In this document: piece by piece, positions 55,404 through 64,000 of the stretch
Position numbering within the stretch: the first letter of the stretch is position 1
Layout: every line of letters begins with the position of its first letter
DNA from: Brachypterus glaber
Taxonomy: Eukaryota > Arthropoda > Insecta > Coleoptera > Kateretidae
NCBI GenBank assembly: GCA_958510825.1
Contig: OY294049.1
Coordinates: forward strand, 5,890,001-5,954,000
Direction of reading: 5' to 3'
Length of the DNA stretch: 64,000 bases
Notes under the pieces: generated by a model
Databases searched by the model: none
What the model saw: the letters and a program-made list of their open reading frames with translations, nothing else
What the model was told of the DNA's origin: nothing
Program-made: the position numbers and the translations under genes

Positions 55404-55837
55404 TGTGTGTAGCCCAATATGTCCGCACATAAAAACCACTATAGTTTTTTTTATTGTATATACGGGGTATCCGGAAAAAAATAATATATATATATTTTTT
55501 TAATTTTGAGAGATTAATCTGAGTTTTAGGCAATTTAATTTTTAAGGTTTTTTGTCTTTAGATAAAGTCCGAAATATACATCATAAAATTTGTAGTATTT
55601 TTTTTAATTGGATATAAAAATTTAAATGTATCCAATAAAAAAAATACTACACATTTTATATGTATAAATTATCAGAATTTGTCTGAAGACAAAAAAATTA
55701 AATTAATTTGCCTAAAAACCGAATTTATTTTTCAAAAAAGCTAAATATATATTATTTTTTTCTGGATACCCTGTATATCCAATTAAAAAAATATATACTT
55801 GTTTTTATGTAGAGACATATTGGGCTACACGCACACT
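55404..55837. mobile_element. Outer foldback of a nested palindrome
   Basis: GTGTGTAGCCCAATATGTCC, ATAAAAACCACTATAG and TTTTTTTTATTG on the left pair with CAATTAAAAAAATATATAC, TTGTTTTTATGT, GACATATTGGGCTACACGC on the right. Its centre is occupied by the foldback 55461-55775. Confidence 0.8.
55461..55775. mobile_element. Inner foldback inserted at a palindrome centre
   Basis: TACGGGGTATCCGGAAAAAA-ATAATATATA and its complement ending TTTTTTTCTGGATACCCTGTA are flanked by TA. Further in, GTCTTTAGATAAAGTCCGAA pairs loosely with the region near 55680, and GTAGTATTTTTTTTAATTGG-ATA with TATCCAATAAAAAAAATACTAC. The whole 315 bp is therefore a near-complete palindrome. Confidence 0.85.
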
Positions 55838-56084
55838 GTTTTAAGATAATGAAAAAAGAATTGTTTGTGCCTGTCATTACGCCTAAAATGAAGCACTGCA
55901 GTGCACTGTAGTAAATATTCGAACTTAAAAAGACACAGCTCCGCCATTTTGAAAGATAACATTCTGATTTTTTTATGTTATCCATTTACTATCCCTTTAT
56001 ATCCCGTCGTATTAAAAAGATTTAAATAGACCTGTATTACTAAATTCCTAAGAATTTAAAATTTTTAAATTAAAAAATACTATT

Positions 56085-56315
56085 ACCCAGACAGCACATA
56101 ATAACTAGTAGATATCCAGGGGATATACTTTCTGGATATCCAGTATATCCAGTGCATATCCTGGACTGACAGTAGATATCCCATGGATATCCAAATGTCC
56201 GCCTATATCCAAGATATCTACATAGTTATCCAGTGGACACTTATTTTTTAACCTCCCTAAAGTATATCCAATGGATATAGATAGATAACTAATGGTTATT
56301 ATGTGCCGTCTGGGT
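56085..56315. mobile_element. Word-iterating element W5 (GGATATCC words)
   Basis: ACCCAGACAGCACATAATAA-C at the left and GTTATTATGTGCCGTCTGGGT at the right are inverted with one mismatch over 21 bases. The 185-bp interior contains about a dozen ATATCC / GGATAT words, several as the full palindrome GGATATCC. The 84-codon minus-strand frame (DILDI, YPLDIY repeats) is a by-product. Confidence 0.85.
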
Positions 56316-56699
56316 ATGTTTCTATTACGTTTAATATATTTAAAAAATAAAATAAACATTTATGGATTAAAGACCAAAATTAAGTAGCTAGCGTAAAAAC
56401 ACAATAACAAAATCAAAAAACAATAATTATAAATAATTATCAGTCTTGGCCCAAGCTGAGCATGGTGTGTGGTTTACTCACACAGTGATAATTGGTTAAT
56501 TGGTTTGGTTAAAGCAATTGATTTAGCTAAATTTACCATAAATCCACACTAAATTTACTCGTGTACAGATTTTGTAGAAAGTCGAATGGCTTTAAACGGG
56601 ATTTTTGGTACCTTTAAGCTGTTTTTGCGCCACAATAACTTTGATTCGATTAAAGTATACATGAGGAGCAGACTTTCTATATGCAATTTGTTCATTTTT
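56316..56699. other. No feature recognised
   Basis: AT-rich DNA; a CTTGGCCCAAG palindrome at 56445-56455. Confidence 0.4.
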
Positions 56700-57583
56700 A
56701 AAAAAGTTCAGTGAGGGCAAGATCTCTATTGTTTTTAAAAGAAATCCCCCCAAAAACAAAAAATCTATGGGGGGTTAAACTTTTTAAAAAATTGAATAAA
56801 GTGAAAGGAAATTCCGATTGACATAACTTTTTGAGGAAAAATTACCTTTATATAAGGACTTATATAAATATAAGGATCAATTCACCAATTTTGAAAGTAA
56901 TCCCCTCAAAAACAAGAAAGTTATGGGGGGTTAAACTTTTTTTAAAAATGAAAAACTATAATTTAAAAAAATCTATTTTCAATTTTTTTTCGTTTTTCAC
57001 AAAAAGAAAATTAAAGAAAAAAAGTTGAAAAACTTAAATTTTTTTTTATTTTATTTTCATTTAAAAAAATATATATAACACCTAAATTTAATATTAAAGA
57101 ATTAATAGCCTTTTAAAAAGTAAGGTTTTTGGTGGCACAAAATGTTATTTTCTTTTAATTGCATTTTTCTAAAACGGTTGCTCCCACAGTGTTACACTAT
57201 ATGACATTTTTTATGTATTTTTACTCAAGAAATTCATATTTGTTACAAAAATACAAAAAAAAAATACACATAAACAAGTTTAGGTCAAAAATCTGTTAAG
57301 CCTAGTACATTTTTCCGTCTAGGGATGCCTCTGGATAAATGCAAAAAAAATAAATTAACATAAACTTATTACCCTTATTAATACTACTAAACTTGCAAAA
57401 GCTAGTCGCTCTAGCATAAAGGGTGCCAGAGTTATTAATTAAAAACCTTATTTTTATTACAATTTTAAAGGGCCGTAGCTCCCTTAGGGCTCATTTGCGG
57501 ACCAAACTTTATAGGAACTTTTTTTCATTTTTGAATACGGAATCACCTCTTGAATTTTAGCATGCCAGTTATTGATCACCCTG
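56700..57583. repeat. Family P piece joined to half a family D foldback
   Basis: Bases 56700-57060 hold two tandem-like passages of the ATCCCCCCAAAAACAAAAAA / GGGGGGTTAAACTTTT motif and A/T tracts (family P). From 57070 the sequence follows the right half of a family D element (ACAAAATGTTATTTTCTTTT, GTGCCAGAGTTATTAATTAA, GGGCCGTAGCTCCCTTAGGG) to its TA-flanked end TTATTGATCACCCTG. The left arm is missing. Confidence 0.7.
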
Positions 57584-57937
57584 TATAATGAAATGCTTAA
57601 CATTACATATCTTCACGGCTTGTTTAGGGTATGTGAATATCCTTTCACAAGAAATATTTCACAGGAATTGAGTAGATTTCCATGCAAGAAACACGTTCTA
57701 TCCTAGTTTCCTGCAGACCTGACTGTGTATTATTGTTGGAGTTAAATGAAAAACACAACCCGTCATTAACTGCCATTCAAACAAAATGGAACTTCATGTA
57801 AAGCGAGAGTTTATACAATTAAACATTGTTTGGAAATGTTCACAGGAAATTAAAAATACCTACTACAGACGAATGGAACTTATAATTCCAAAAATGTTTA
57901 TGGATAGATATAGCTAGACATTAAAAGATATATTATA

Positions 57938-58533
57938 CAGGGTGATCAATAACTGGTATGGCAAAATTTAAGAGGTGATTCTGTATCCAAAAATATCGAA
58001 AAAAGTTTCTATAAAGGTTCGCCCGCAAATGAGCCCTAAGGGAGCTACGGCCCTTTAGAATTGTAATAAAAATAAGGTTTTTAATTAATAACTCCGGTGC
58101 CCTTTAAGCTAGAGCGACGAACTTTTGCGTGTATACTAGTATTAATAAGGGCAATAAGTTTATATTAATTTATTTTTTTGAATTTATCTAGAGGCCTCCC
58201 TAGACGGAAAAATGTATAAGGCTTAACACCTTTTTGTCCCAAATTTTTTTAAGTGTACTTTTTTTAGATTTTTTGTAAAAAATATAGATTCCTTAAGTAA
58301 AAATACATAAAAAATGTCATATAGCGTAACACTGTAGGAGCAACCGTTTTTTTAAATATGCTATTAAGAGGAAGTAAAAGTCCATAAAATTTTATTGATG
58401 CTTTTTTTTGTTCCTCATTCAATATGGTATCCCTAGGGCTCATTTCCGAACCAAACTTCATGGAAACTTTTTTCATATTTTTGTATGTAGAATTACCCCT
58501 TAAATTTTGTCATGGCAGTTACTGATCACCCTG
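57938..58533. mobile_element. Foldback family D element (596 bp)
   Basis: CAGGGTGATCAATAACTGGT-ATGGCAAAATTTAAGAGGTGATT and its complement at the right (AATTACCCCTTAAATTTTGT-CATGGCAGTTACTGATCACCCTG) are flanked by TA. The interior is the inverse of 57070-57500. The two elements lie 350 bp apart in opposite orientation, making a larger inverted pair (57070-58450). Confidence 0.9.
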
Positions 58534-59080
58534 TACATACACACATAATTAGGTTTAGAGAAACGCACTTGGCGAAAAGTTTATGAAATTTGGGTACATA
58601 CTACACCTGTGCCATTTATTTAGTAGTAATTTAGCGTTTCTCTACACAAAGAAAAAAAACATGATTCAGCTCGGTAGCATTACAGTCTCCTGGCAAGTAA
58701 ATAAATATTTTTATTTTTATATTAAATTTATTTATATTTGAAATTTATTTACTTAAAGCGGACTGATTATTGTTTTGTTAGGTAACTTTGTAATAAGTTA
58801 TTATTATTGTAATATTTTTATGTTTACCAAGATTTCTCAGTCCCCTGTCATTTTATTTCTGCCAGGGGACTGGAAAAATATTTCATGTTCCTTATTTAAA
58901 TAACAGCCACGTCATCCAGAAATAAAATACAATGCAAAAAAAAAGAATAAATCTTGCAAAAAAGAAGAAGAAATAGTGAGCGGTTAAACTATCAGAGCAT
59001 TTAAACTAACTCAAAAGGATGGTGACAAATAAAAGAAAAAGAAGTACCCACCAAAAAAGAAAAGGGACAAAGAAAACTTG
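58534..59080. other. Unassigned, with one clean hairpin
   Basis: CAGTCCCCTG (58838-58847) and CAGGGGACTG (58863-58872) form a perfect 10-bp stem with a 15-base loop. GTTTAGAGAAACGC near 58555 and GCGTTTCTCTAC near 58634 are another inverted pair. No gene was seen. Confidence 0.5.
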
Positions 59081-59082
59081 TA

Positions 59083-60013
59083 GAGGAAGGGTAGCAAATG
59101 TGGGCTAGGTCTTGTAATATGGGCTAGGTGGATTTCTCAGCTATCCGATGCAGTTCTCTGCATCCGACTATCGCAAATCGTAAATGGCGAAGTTAAACTT
59201 CCACAGTAAAGATTAATTAATTAATTAATTCATACATTCGTTGACGTTTGAGAATTTATTTTCCGTCCTTTTCAGCAAGCCACAGAACTTTTTTAGGTAA
59301 GTTTATAAACTCCGTTACCTGATAGATAACAACGTTTTCAAAACCATTTCTGCAACAAATTAAAGCCACATAATCGGGCTTTGATGTATGCTTATTAGTT
59401 TTCTTCTAATTACTGAGTTTTAGACATAACCTCTTTTGTTGTATACACCGAGTATTTTTGCAATATGGGCCATCCCTGTGTTTCTATTATGGGCTATATA
59501 GAACTATGTATTTAAGCCTAGAATTTTTCTAGGAGGCCAAGAAAAGATCAGCAACAGCCAAGAATAGAAGAAAATGGAACGAGGGCGATATGGAACGCGC
59601 TATAATAGCGATGAGGCAGTACGAGATGGGTACCTTCAAAGCTTTAAAAATGTTTAATATACCACGTTCTATATTAGGAGTTATTTGATTTATTATTTAA
59701 TTTTATATATAACTTTTATGCTTTTAACTTATTGCGACCAATAAGATTGATTGCCACTTCAAATCTAATATTTATTACACAATTTTGGGGGCTGCCCATA
59801 TTTAGGGCCAAATTCAAATCTACACAAAAGTGCACCTTCTCACTATTTACGAAATAATGAATTTATTATTTGTTTTAATGAATATGAATTTATAACAGGT
59901 TGTGACTAATTAATATAGCTATCGTTGGGTACGTTTGGTATTGGAACTAAACTTTTATTTATTTTTTTACAAAAAAAAATAAAATGGGTAGCCCATATTT
60001 GCTTCCTTTCCTC
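59083..60013 (+). mobile_element. Pogo-like element, internally deleted (931 bp)
   Basis: GAGGAAGGGTAGCAAATGTG-GGCTAGG at the left and CTACCC-derived GTAGCCCATATTTGCTTCCT-TTCCTC at the right are inverted repeats of about 26 bases. Both are flanked by TA (59081-59082 and 60014-60015). ATGGGC motifs recur inside both ends (59121, 59466, 59492, 59792). The only coding remnant is the psq-type DNA-binding segment at 59533-59688. The catalytic DDE region is absent. Confidence 0.82.
59533..59688 (+). pseudogene. Pogo-type transposase N-terminus (psq helix-turn-helix)
   Basis: The frame reads EAKKRSATAKNRRKWNEGDM, then ERAIIAMRQYEMGTFKALKM and FNIPRSILG before a TGA. W-x-E-x-D-M-x-x-A-I, then (M)G(T)F-K-A-x-K-x-F-N-I-P-R-S-x-L is the pipsqueak-type helix-turn-helix. 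Pogo and Tigger transposases, and host genes derived from them, use it to bind the terminal repeats. A pyrimidine stretch with TTTTTCTAG just before codon 1 could be a splice acceptor. After SILG the frame ends at once, where full-length proteins continue into CENP-B-type and DDE domains; that is the deletion point. Alone it could bind but not cut. Confidence 0.85.
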
Positions 60014-60082
60014 TAAAAGACATGAATCCAAGACATCAAAAAAGAAATGAAAAAGAAATTCTTATCATTTACACAAAATATA

Positions 60083-60112
60083 TAATATTATATTATATTA
60101 TATTATATATTA

Positions 60113-60152
<40 letters not shown>

Positions 60153-60165
60153 TATATTCTAATGT
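60083..60165. repeat. AT microsatellite: TATAT/TTA repeats
   Basis: ATATTATATTATATTATATT is followed by ATTATTATTATTATTATTAT and again ATATTATATT. Confidence 0.9.
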
Positions 60166-62289
60166 AAATTAAAGATAAAATATTGCGGCCCTTTTCAGAT
60201 TTTAGTACATCCCTAATCACTTATTTTCGTTTGAAAAATTTTTTTTATACTTGTAGCAAGTATACAAATGTATCACAAATATTTCATGTTAGATTTTTTC
60301 TCTGTGTATACTATAGTAACAAATGTGAGTCTTGGATACTAAGAGTTCATAAATTTTCAATATATAAAAAAAAACAGCATGTACTGTATTATTACAAAGT
60401 AATCCGTGTCTCTATTGTACTAAACAAGCTGTCGTTTTAATTTAGAGTAGTCGTAAAAACAACAAAAGAGATACGAGCCGTGAAGAAAAAGACGACGGAA
60501 AATAAGGATATCGCGACATAAAAAGCGAACAGGCTGCATTGCGGCCAACATACCGACTTGCGTGACGATCCTGCTGCTGATTGCGTCCTGCGTCACACGA
60601 CCCTTGTATTCATTATATGCCTAGTTTTGGACGAAGCCTACGGAAAATAATAGGGAGTTTTTTTAGGAAGTGAAAAGTAAAACCGCTGCCAAAATATAAG
60701 CATTAGTTTGAGGATATCATTTTCAAAAGTAGCTTTATTTTTCAAAAAAAAAAAGGTTTTTTTTTTCAAAAAACGCAAAAATTATCTTAAAATTATTTTG
60801 TCAAATTATGTGTTTGACGTTTACTAATTTTCTGACAGATTTGTAAAATCAGCTGATTGTCACTTCCCAACCGTTGTCATAAGCAACGGGTGGAGAATAG
60901 GCACTAACTACTAACTAGGTCGTAGAAAAATAATATTACTTTTAAAAGGGTTAAAAAATAAAAATTCAAAAAATATTTCTATCAATTTAAAAAACATTTT
61001 TCTGTAATATGAATAAAAACACTAAAGAGTATTACCCTTGGATTTGATAAAAATCCACCCCCACAAAGAGGGTTAAACTACCCCCAAGCACCAAAAAAAG
61101 TAGTAAATCATAAAGTATTTCAAGAAAAATCAAGTTATAGGGATCCAGACAGTTATGTTTAATAAAATTTGAGAAAGTTTAGAGTATAAAATTCAATTCA
61201 ATTACCCATAGTTAACCCTTTTTTTAAGGGGAATTTTAGCTTCTAGAATAATAAATCTTGCTTTTTGCACAAGTTCATGACCAGACAAAAATTTTGAGCA
61301 CTTATACGTTACATTGTATCAATTCCAATCGAAGTTACAGTTGTTTCAAAAACAGACTAACTTTGCGGTCACTCTTTGATAGTTTGTGTGGATGTGAAAA
61401 CTTTCAGTTTGACAGAGGACCGATAACTGGATCATAAGAATAGAAAATAGATAAAATAAATAAAAAAATCATTATATATTTGCAATTTTGGCGAAGGCGC
61501 CGGCATTACATGTCGATGTGGTATGTAGTATATTATAATTTGAAATTTAATTTAAGTGCTAGAATATTAACAACAACAACAACAACAATCTTTAATAATT
61601 TAGTCAAAACAGCATATTTTAATTTAATAATATAAAGTCAAGAGCGGGAAAATTAAACAAGCCAACTGTAGAAATACGTAAAATTTAATAAATTTGATTA
61701 AAATACGTTTCAGAAAACATGGTATTTAATAGAGCACTGGATTTTCTTTAGCGCAGGTGTGTAGCTTGCTTAAAGTGCCTATTTACCCTAACAATTCTAC
61801 CTCTCCAGTTCTCTAGTAATTAAAGAATGTTTAGGTGTGATTTAAAAGCTGCTTTAGGATGTTTAATTTATATAAATATTGGTAAATAATTATAGAACAT
61901 AGACATAGCAATAATTAGTTTTTATTTCAGTAGTAACTTTTGGAACAAACCTACTCACTTTATTATTAAACTAATTTGGTAGAACGAATTTTAATAATAC
62001 TTATTTTCTTTCCACCACTTCATCCACCCTTTTGTCAAAAGTAATATTATTATAATACTTCAGAGTTTTAATGAGATATACCTACAAGAAAGTAAATAAC
62101 AAACTTTCTGTAACTTTAAATTAAAAAAGATAATGAACATTTAATAATGGTTATTTAGAAAAAAGTGCCCAAACTAATTTTTTACTGGAAGGTGGAAGAG
62201 TAAGCAGAAGGAAGGGGAAGACTAAAAGCCCACAAACCCAGTAAAATATTACTTACACACAGAGGGAAATAATTACTAAAAAGAAATAC
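60166..62289. other. No gene recognised; one GC-richer patch and an (AAC)n
   Basis: Bases 60470-60650 (GATACGAGCCGTGAAGAAAA, GCGGCCAACATACCGACTTG, GACGATCCTGCTGCTGATTG, GCGTCCTGCGTCACACGACC) are GC-richer and might be an old exon or element, but no frame gave a known motif. ACAACAACAACAACAACAAC lies at 61571-61590. GGCGAAGGCGCCGGCATTAC at 61492 recalls a SINE-body word. The rest is AT-rich. Confidence 0.45.
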
Positions 62290-62488
62290 TCACTGGCGCC
62301 GATTGCCTTTTTCAGTTAATTAATAATTGAAATTTGGCGAAGGCGTACTCCCTAGATATATTGGTTCGAAAGTCAATTAAAGCCGGTGGTTCCCTCTACT
62401 ACTAGCCCACACAAGTCCTGGACTTAGGGGATGCTTAATTAAGTAGAATAGTACGAGGTTAAAAACAAACATAAACATAAACATAAAA
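62290..62488 (+). mobile_element. tRNA-derived SINE, 5'-truncated, with tail
   Basis: It starts at CACTGGCGCC, the end of the tRNA-like head, and runs through TTTTTCAGTTAATTAATAAT, CCGGTGGTTCCCTCTACTAC and AGTACGAGGTT, then AAAAACAAACATAAACATAA, an A-rich ACATAA-repeat tail. It lacks the promoter head. The element at 62491 begins immediately after the tail. Confidence 0.88.
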
Positions 62489-62490
62489 TA

Positions 62491-63338
62491 GGGGAACCCG
62501 GGGCGGTACGGGATGGTTAACGTTTATGGCAAGCTATGTATTAGGATGATTTGAAGAAAATTTTAAAAAAATGTTAAATTATAGTTTATTCAATATCTTT
62601 AGAACATTATTATTGCAAAAAAAAGTCCAAACCAAGAATTATAAAATTATATTAAAAAATGGAGTAAAAAAAATGCATTTCATCCCGTTCTGCCTCTTAC
62701 CGGGACAGAATGGAGTATGTTATACAAATATCGATATTCTTTAATTTTATGGTGATAGCTTCCACAGCATGTTAAATGTTCTCTGAGGACCAGGCTTCCC
62801 TGTCAGTTTTCCTTTTGTAATGACGCACAACAAAATTTTAGTGTTTTTTTTTAATTTTACGATGGTAGTTTCCATAGCACGGTCCATGTTCTCTGAGAAA
62901 GAGTTTGGTTTGCAGTGACACACCATCTGTAATAAATACAACAAAATACTACTATATTAATACAAAGCCCTATCTGATTCTGCCCCACTACAGGCAAAAG
63001 TAAACTTAAACTTATTTTACTCATCACGATGAGCACTTCTGCACAATAAATAATTAAAACAATAAATTACGAACTTCCCTAATAGGTATTATAAATATAA
63101 TCAATAAAAATAACAGGACTTACCTCTAATTAATATCCATAAATATTATAAATGTGCGCAAAATTCGGCGACACCTGTAAAAATCGCGGAAAGCGTAGAA
63201 CTACAAAAAAACACGCCAATAAATGCATTGTAGCTCACTAAATGTTTAAATATGATTAGCTGAACTCTGCCACACATCCTCGCCCGATAAAAGCTCCATA
63301 CCTTTCCGCTCCATATCCCGTTCCGCCTCGGGTTCCCC
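62491..63338 (-). mobile_element. Pogo-like element with TA target site (848 bp)
   Basis: GGGGAACCCGGGGCGGTACG-GGATGG at the left and CCATATCCCGTTCCGCCTCG-GGTTCCCC at the right are inverted repeats of about 27 bases, flanked by TA (62489-62490 and 63339-63340). The minus-strand remnant (62944 to 62747) includes FSENMDRAMETTIVKLKK, which resembles the first helix of a psq-type pogo N-terminus. The stretch CAGAGAACAT followed by a GGAAG-TA-CCAT pattern occurs twice (near 62775 and 62885), a partial tandem duplication within it. CCCGTTCTGCC and GGCAGAAT-like motifs lie subterminally. Confidence 0.7.
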
Positions 63339-63340
63339 TA

Positions 63341-64000
63341 CGTTATATTCAGATTAACTAGCCAAAAAGTTTTAATATCCGCAAACATGTTAAGTTCTTA
63401 AATCAAATGTTTTGCTAGAATGAAGCTGAACACGTATCAAGACCAACTTGCATCAAATAAAAGTGCTTGGTTTGAAAATCAAATTTCTTGTATTGAGTTC
63501 TTGCCATCTTCCATTTAAGTGCTATATAATTTCTTTCATTGAGTTTTAAAGAAACTTAAATAAAATATTGCAAGTAGATAGTTATAGATAAATTAGTAAA
63601 TTAGTGAATAAAAATAGTAAAAAATTGTACTAATTTCTTGGACACAGTAATAACTGAACGAAACCAATAATAGATATTTATTAAATTAGTTAAATATATT
63701 TATAACAAGTATTTTTACACTTGCAACAAGTACCGACAGGTACCTATCTAACACAAGTATCACATATATGTACTTGATATTAGAATATTTTTCCTCTTAC
63801 ACTTTTCAAGTGTAGACACCAAAAAACAGCGATTATATAAAGTCACATAGCATAAAGTCACTAAAATGCACCCAACATTGCACCCAATATGGCAATTATA
63901 AATCCGAGTTTGCGGTAAGTACTCTATTCAGTATACGTTTTATCTCTTACACATTATGGTCCTTAGAGAAGTGAACACGGTGGAAGACGTCATCATATAG
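63341..64000. other. No feature recognised
   Basis: AT-rich DNA to the window edge. Around 63700-63780 ACAAGTA / TACTTG words recur, perhaps the start of another word-iterating repeat. Confidence 0.4.

Noticed and set aside
56105..56359. 84-codon ORF with DILDI repeats
   Set aside because: Product of iterated GGATATCC words inside a transposable element.
60470..60650. GC-richer patch as a host exon
   Set aside because: No frame gave a recognisable motif or good splice sites; left as unassigned.

Overview
The window looks like a piece of arthropod, most likely insect, nuclear genome. It is very AT-rich. It has no bacterial-style operons and no long conserved host gene. It is packed with short inverted-repeat DNA elements, decayed transposases (mariner, a second Tc1/mariner-like type, pogo), a hAT-like insertion, non-LTR retrotransposon fragments and a tRNA-derived SINE. 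Assignment to an insect rests on this repeat spectrum and the protein fragments, not on a marker gene. There is one 200-base assembly gap (29497-29696). All comparisons were made by eye, so coordinates of element ends are good to a few bases and percent identities are not given.

Layout. 0-5 kb: old inverted-repeat element pieces, a LINE C-terminal fragment, a near-perfect 0.65 kb tandem duplication and a frameshifted mariner transposase remnant. 5-7 kb: an A/T-tract element and a six-copy 156-bp satellite array. 7-14 kb: a possible retroposon fragment, then a nest in which a dispersed repeat is split by a hAT-like element that itself holds two foldback elements, followed by four more foldback elements. 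14-20 kb: mini-palindromes, a pogo-like element and a long foldback. 20-28 kb: a word-iterating palindromic element, a Foldback-type element with minisatellite arms and a 9-bp target duplication, two paralogous coding-like segments, a Harbinger-like MITE with a recognisable empty site, and a LINE ORF1 remnant. 28.4 kb: a possible first exon of a real gene (initiator, ATG, consensus splice donor). 30-36 kb: more foldbacks and a LINE C-terminal zinc-knuckle remnant. 37-38 kb: a 9-bp microsatellite that mimics a 336-codon gene. 39-42.3 kb: a large palindrome whose centre has been invaded by two other DNA elements, one with a broken transposase. 43-47 kb: foldbacks and an inverted/tandem array with CACAGGC ends. 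47-52 kb: SINE copies, one split by a 5'-truncated LINE with a long reverse-transcriptase ORF, and a second, deleted LINE on the minus strand. 53-58.5 kb: foldbacks, including nested palindromes. 59-63.3 kb: two pogo-like elements with TA target sites and a third SINE copy.

No functional pathway is encoded. What links the parts is transposition: nearly every recognisable feature is a mobile element or its debris, and the order of insertion can be read at several nested sites. The most unusual points are the Foldback-type element, repeated invasion of palindrome centres, a set of elements whose interiors repeat one short word in both orientations, and the pogo derivatives that keep only a DNA-binding N-terminus.
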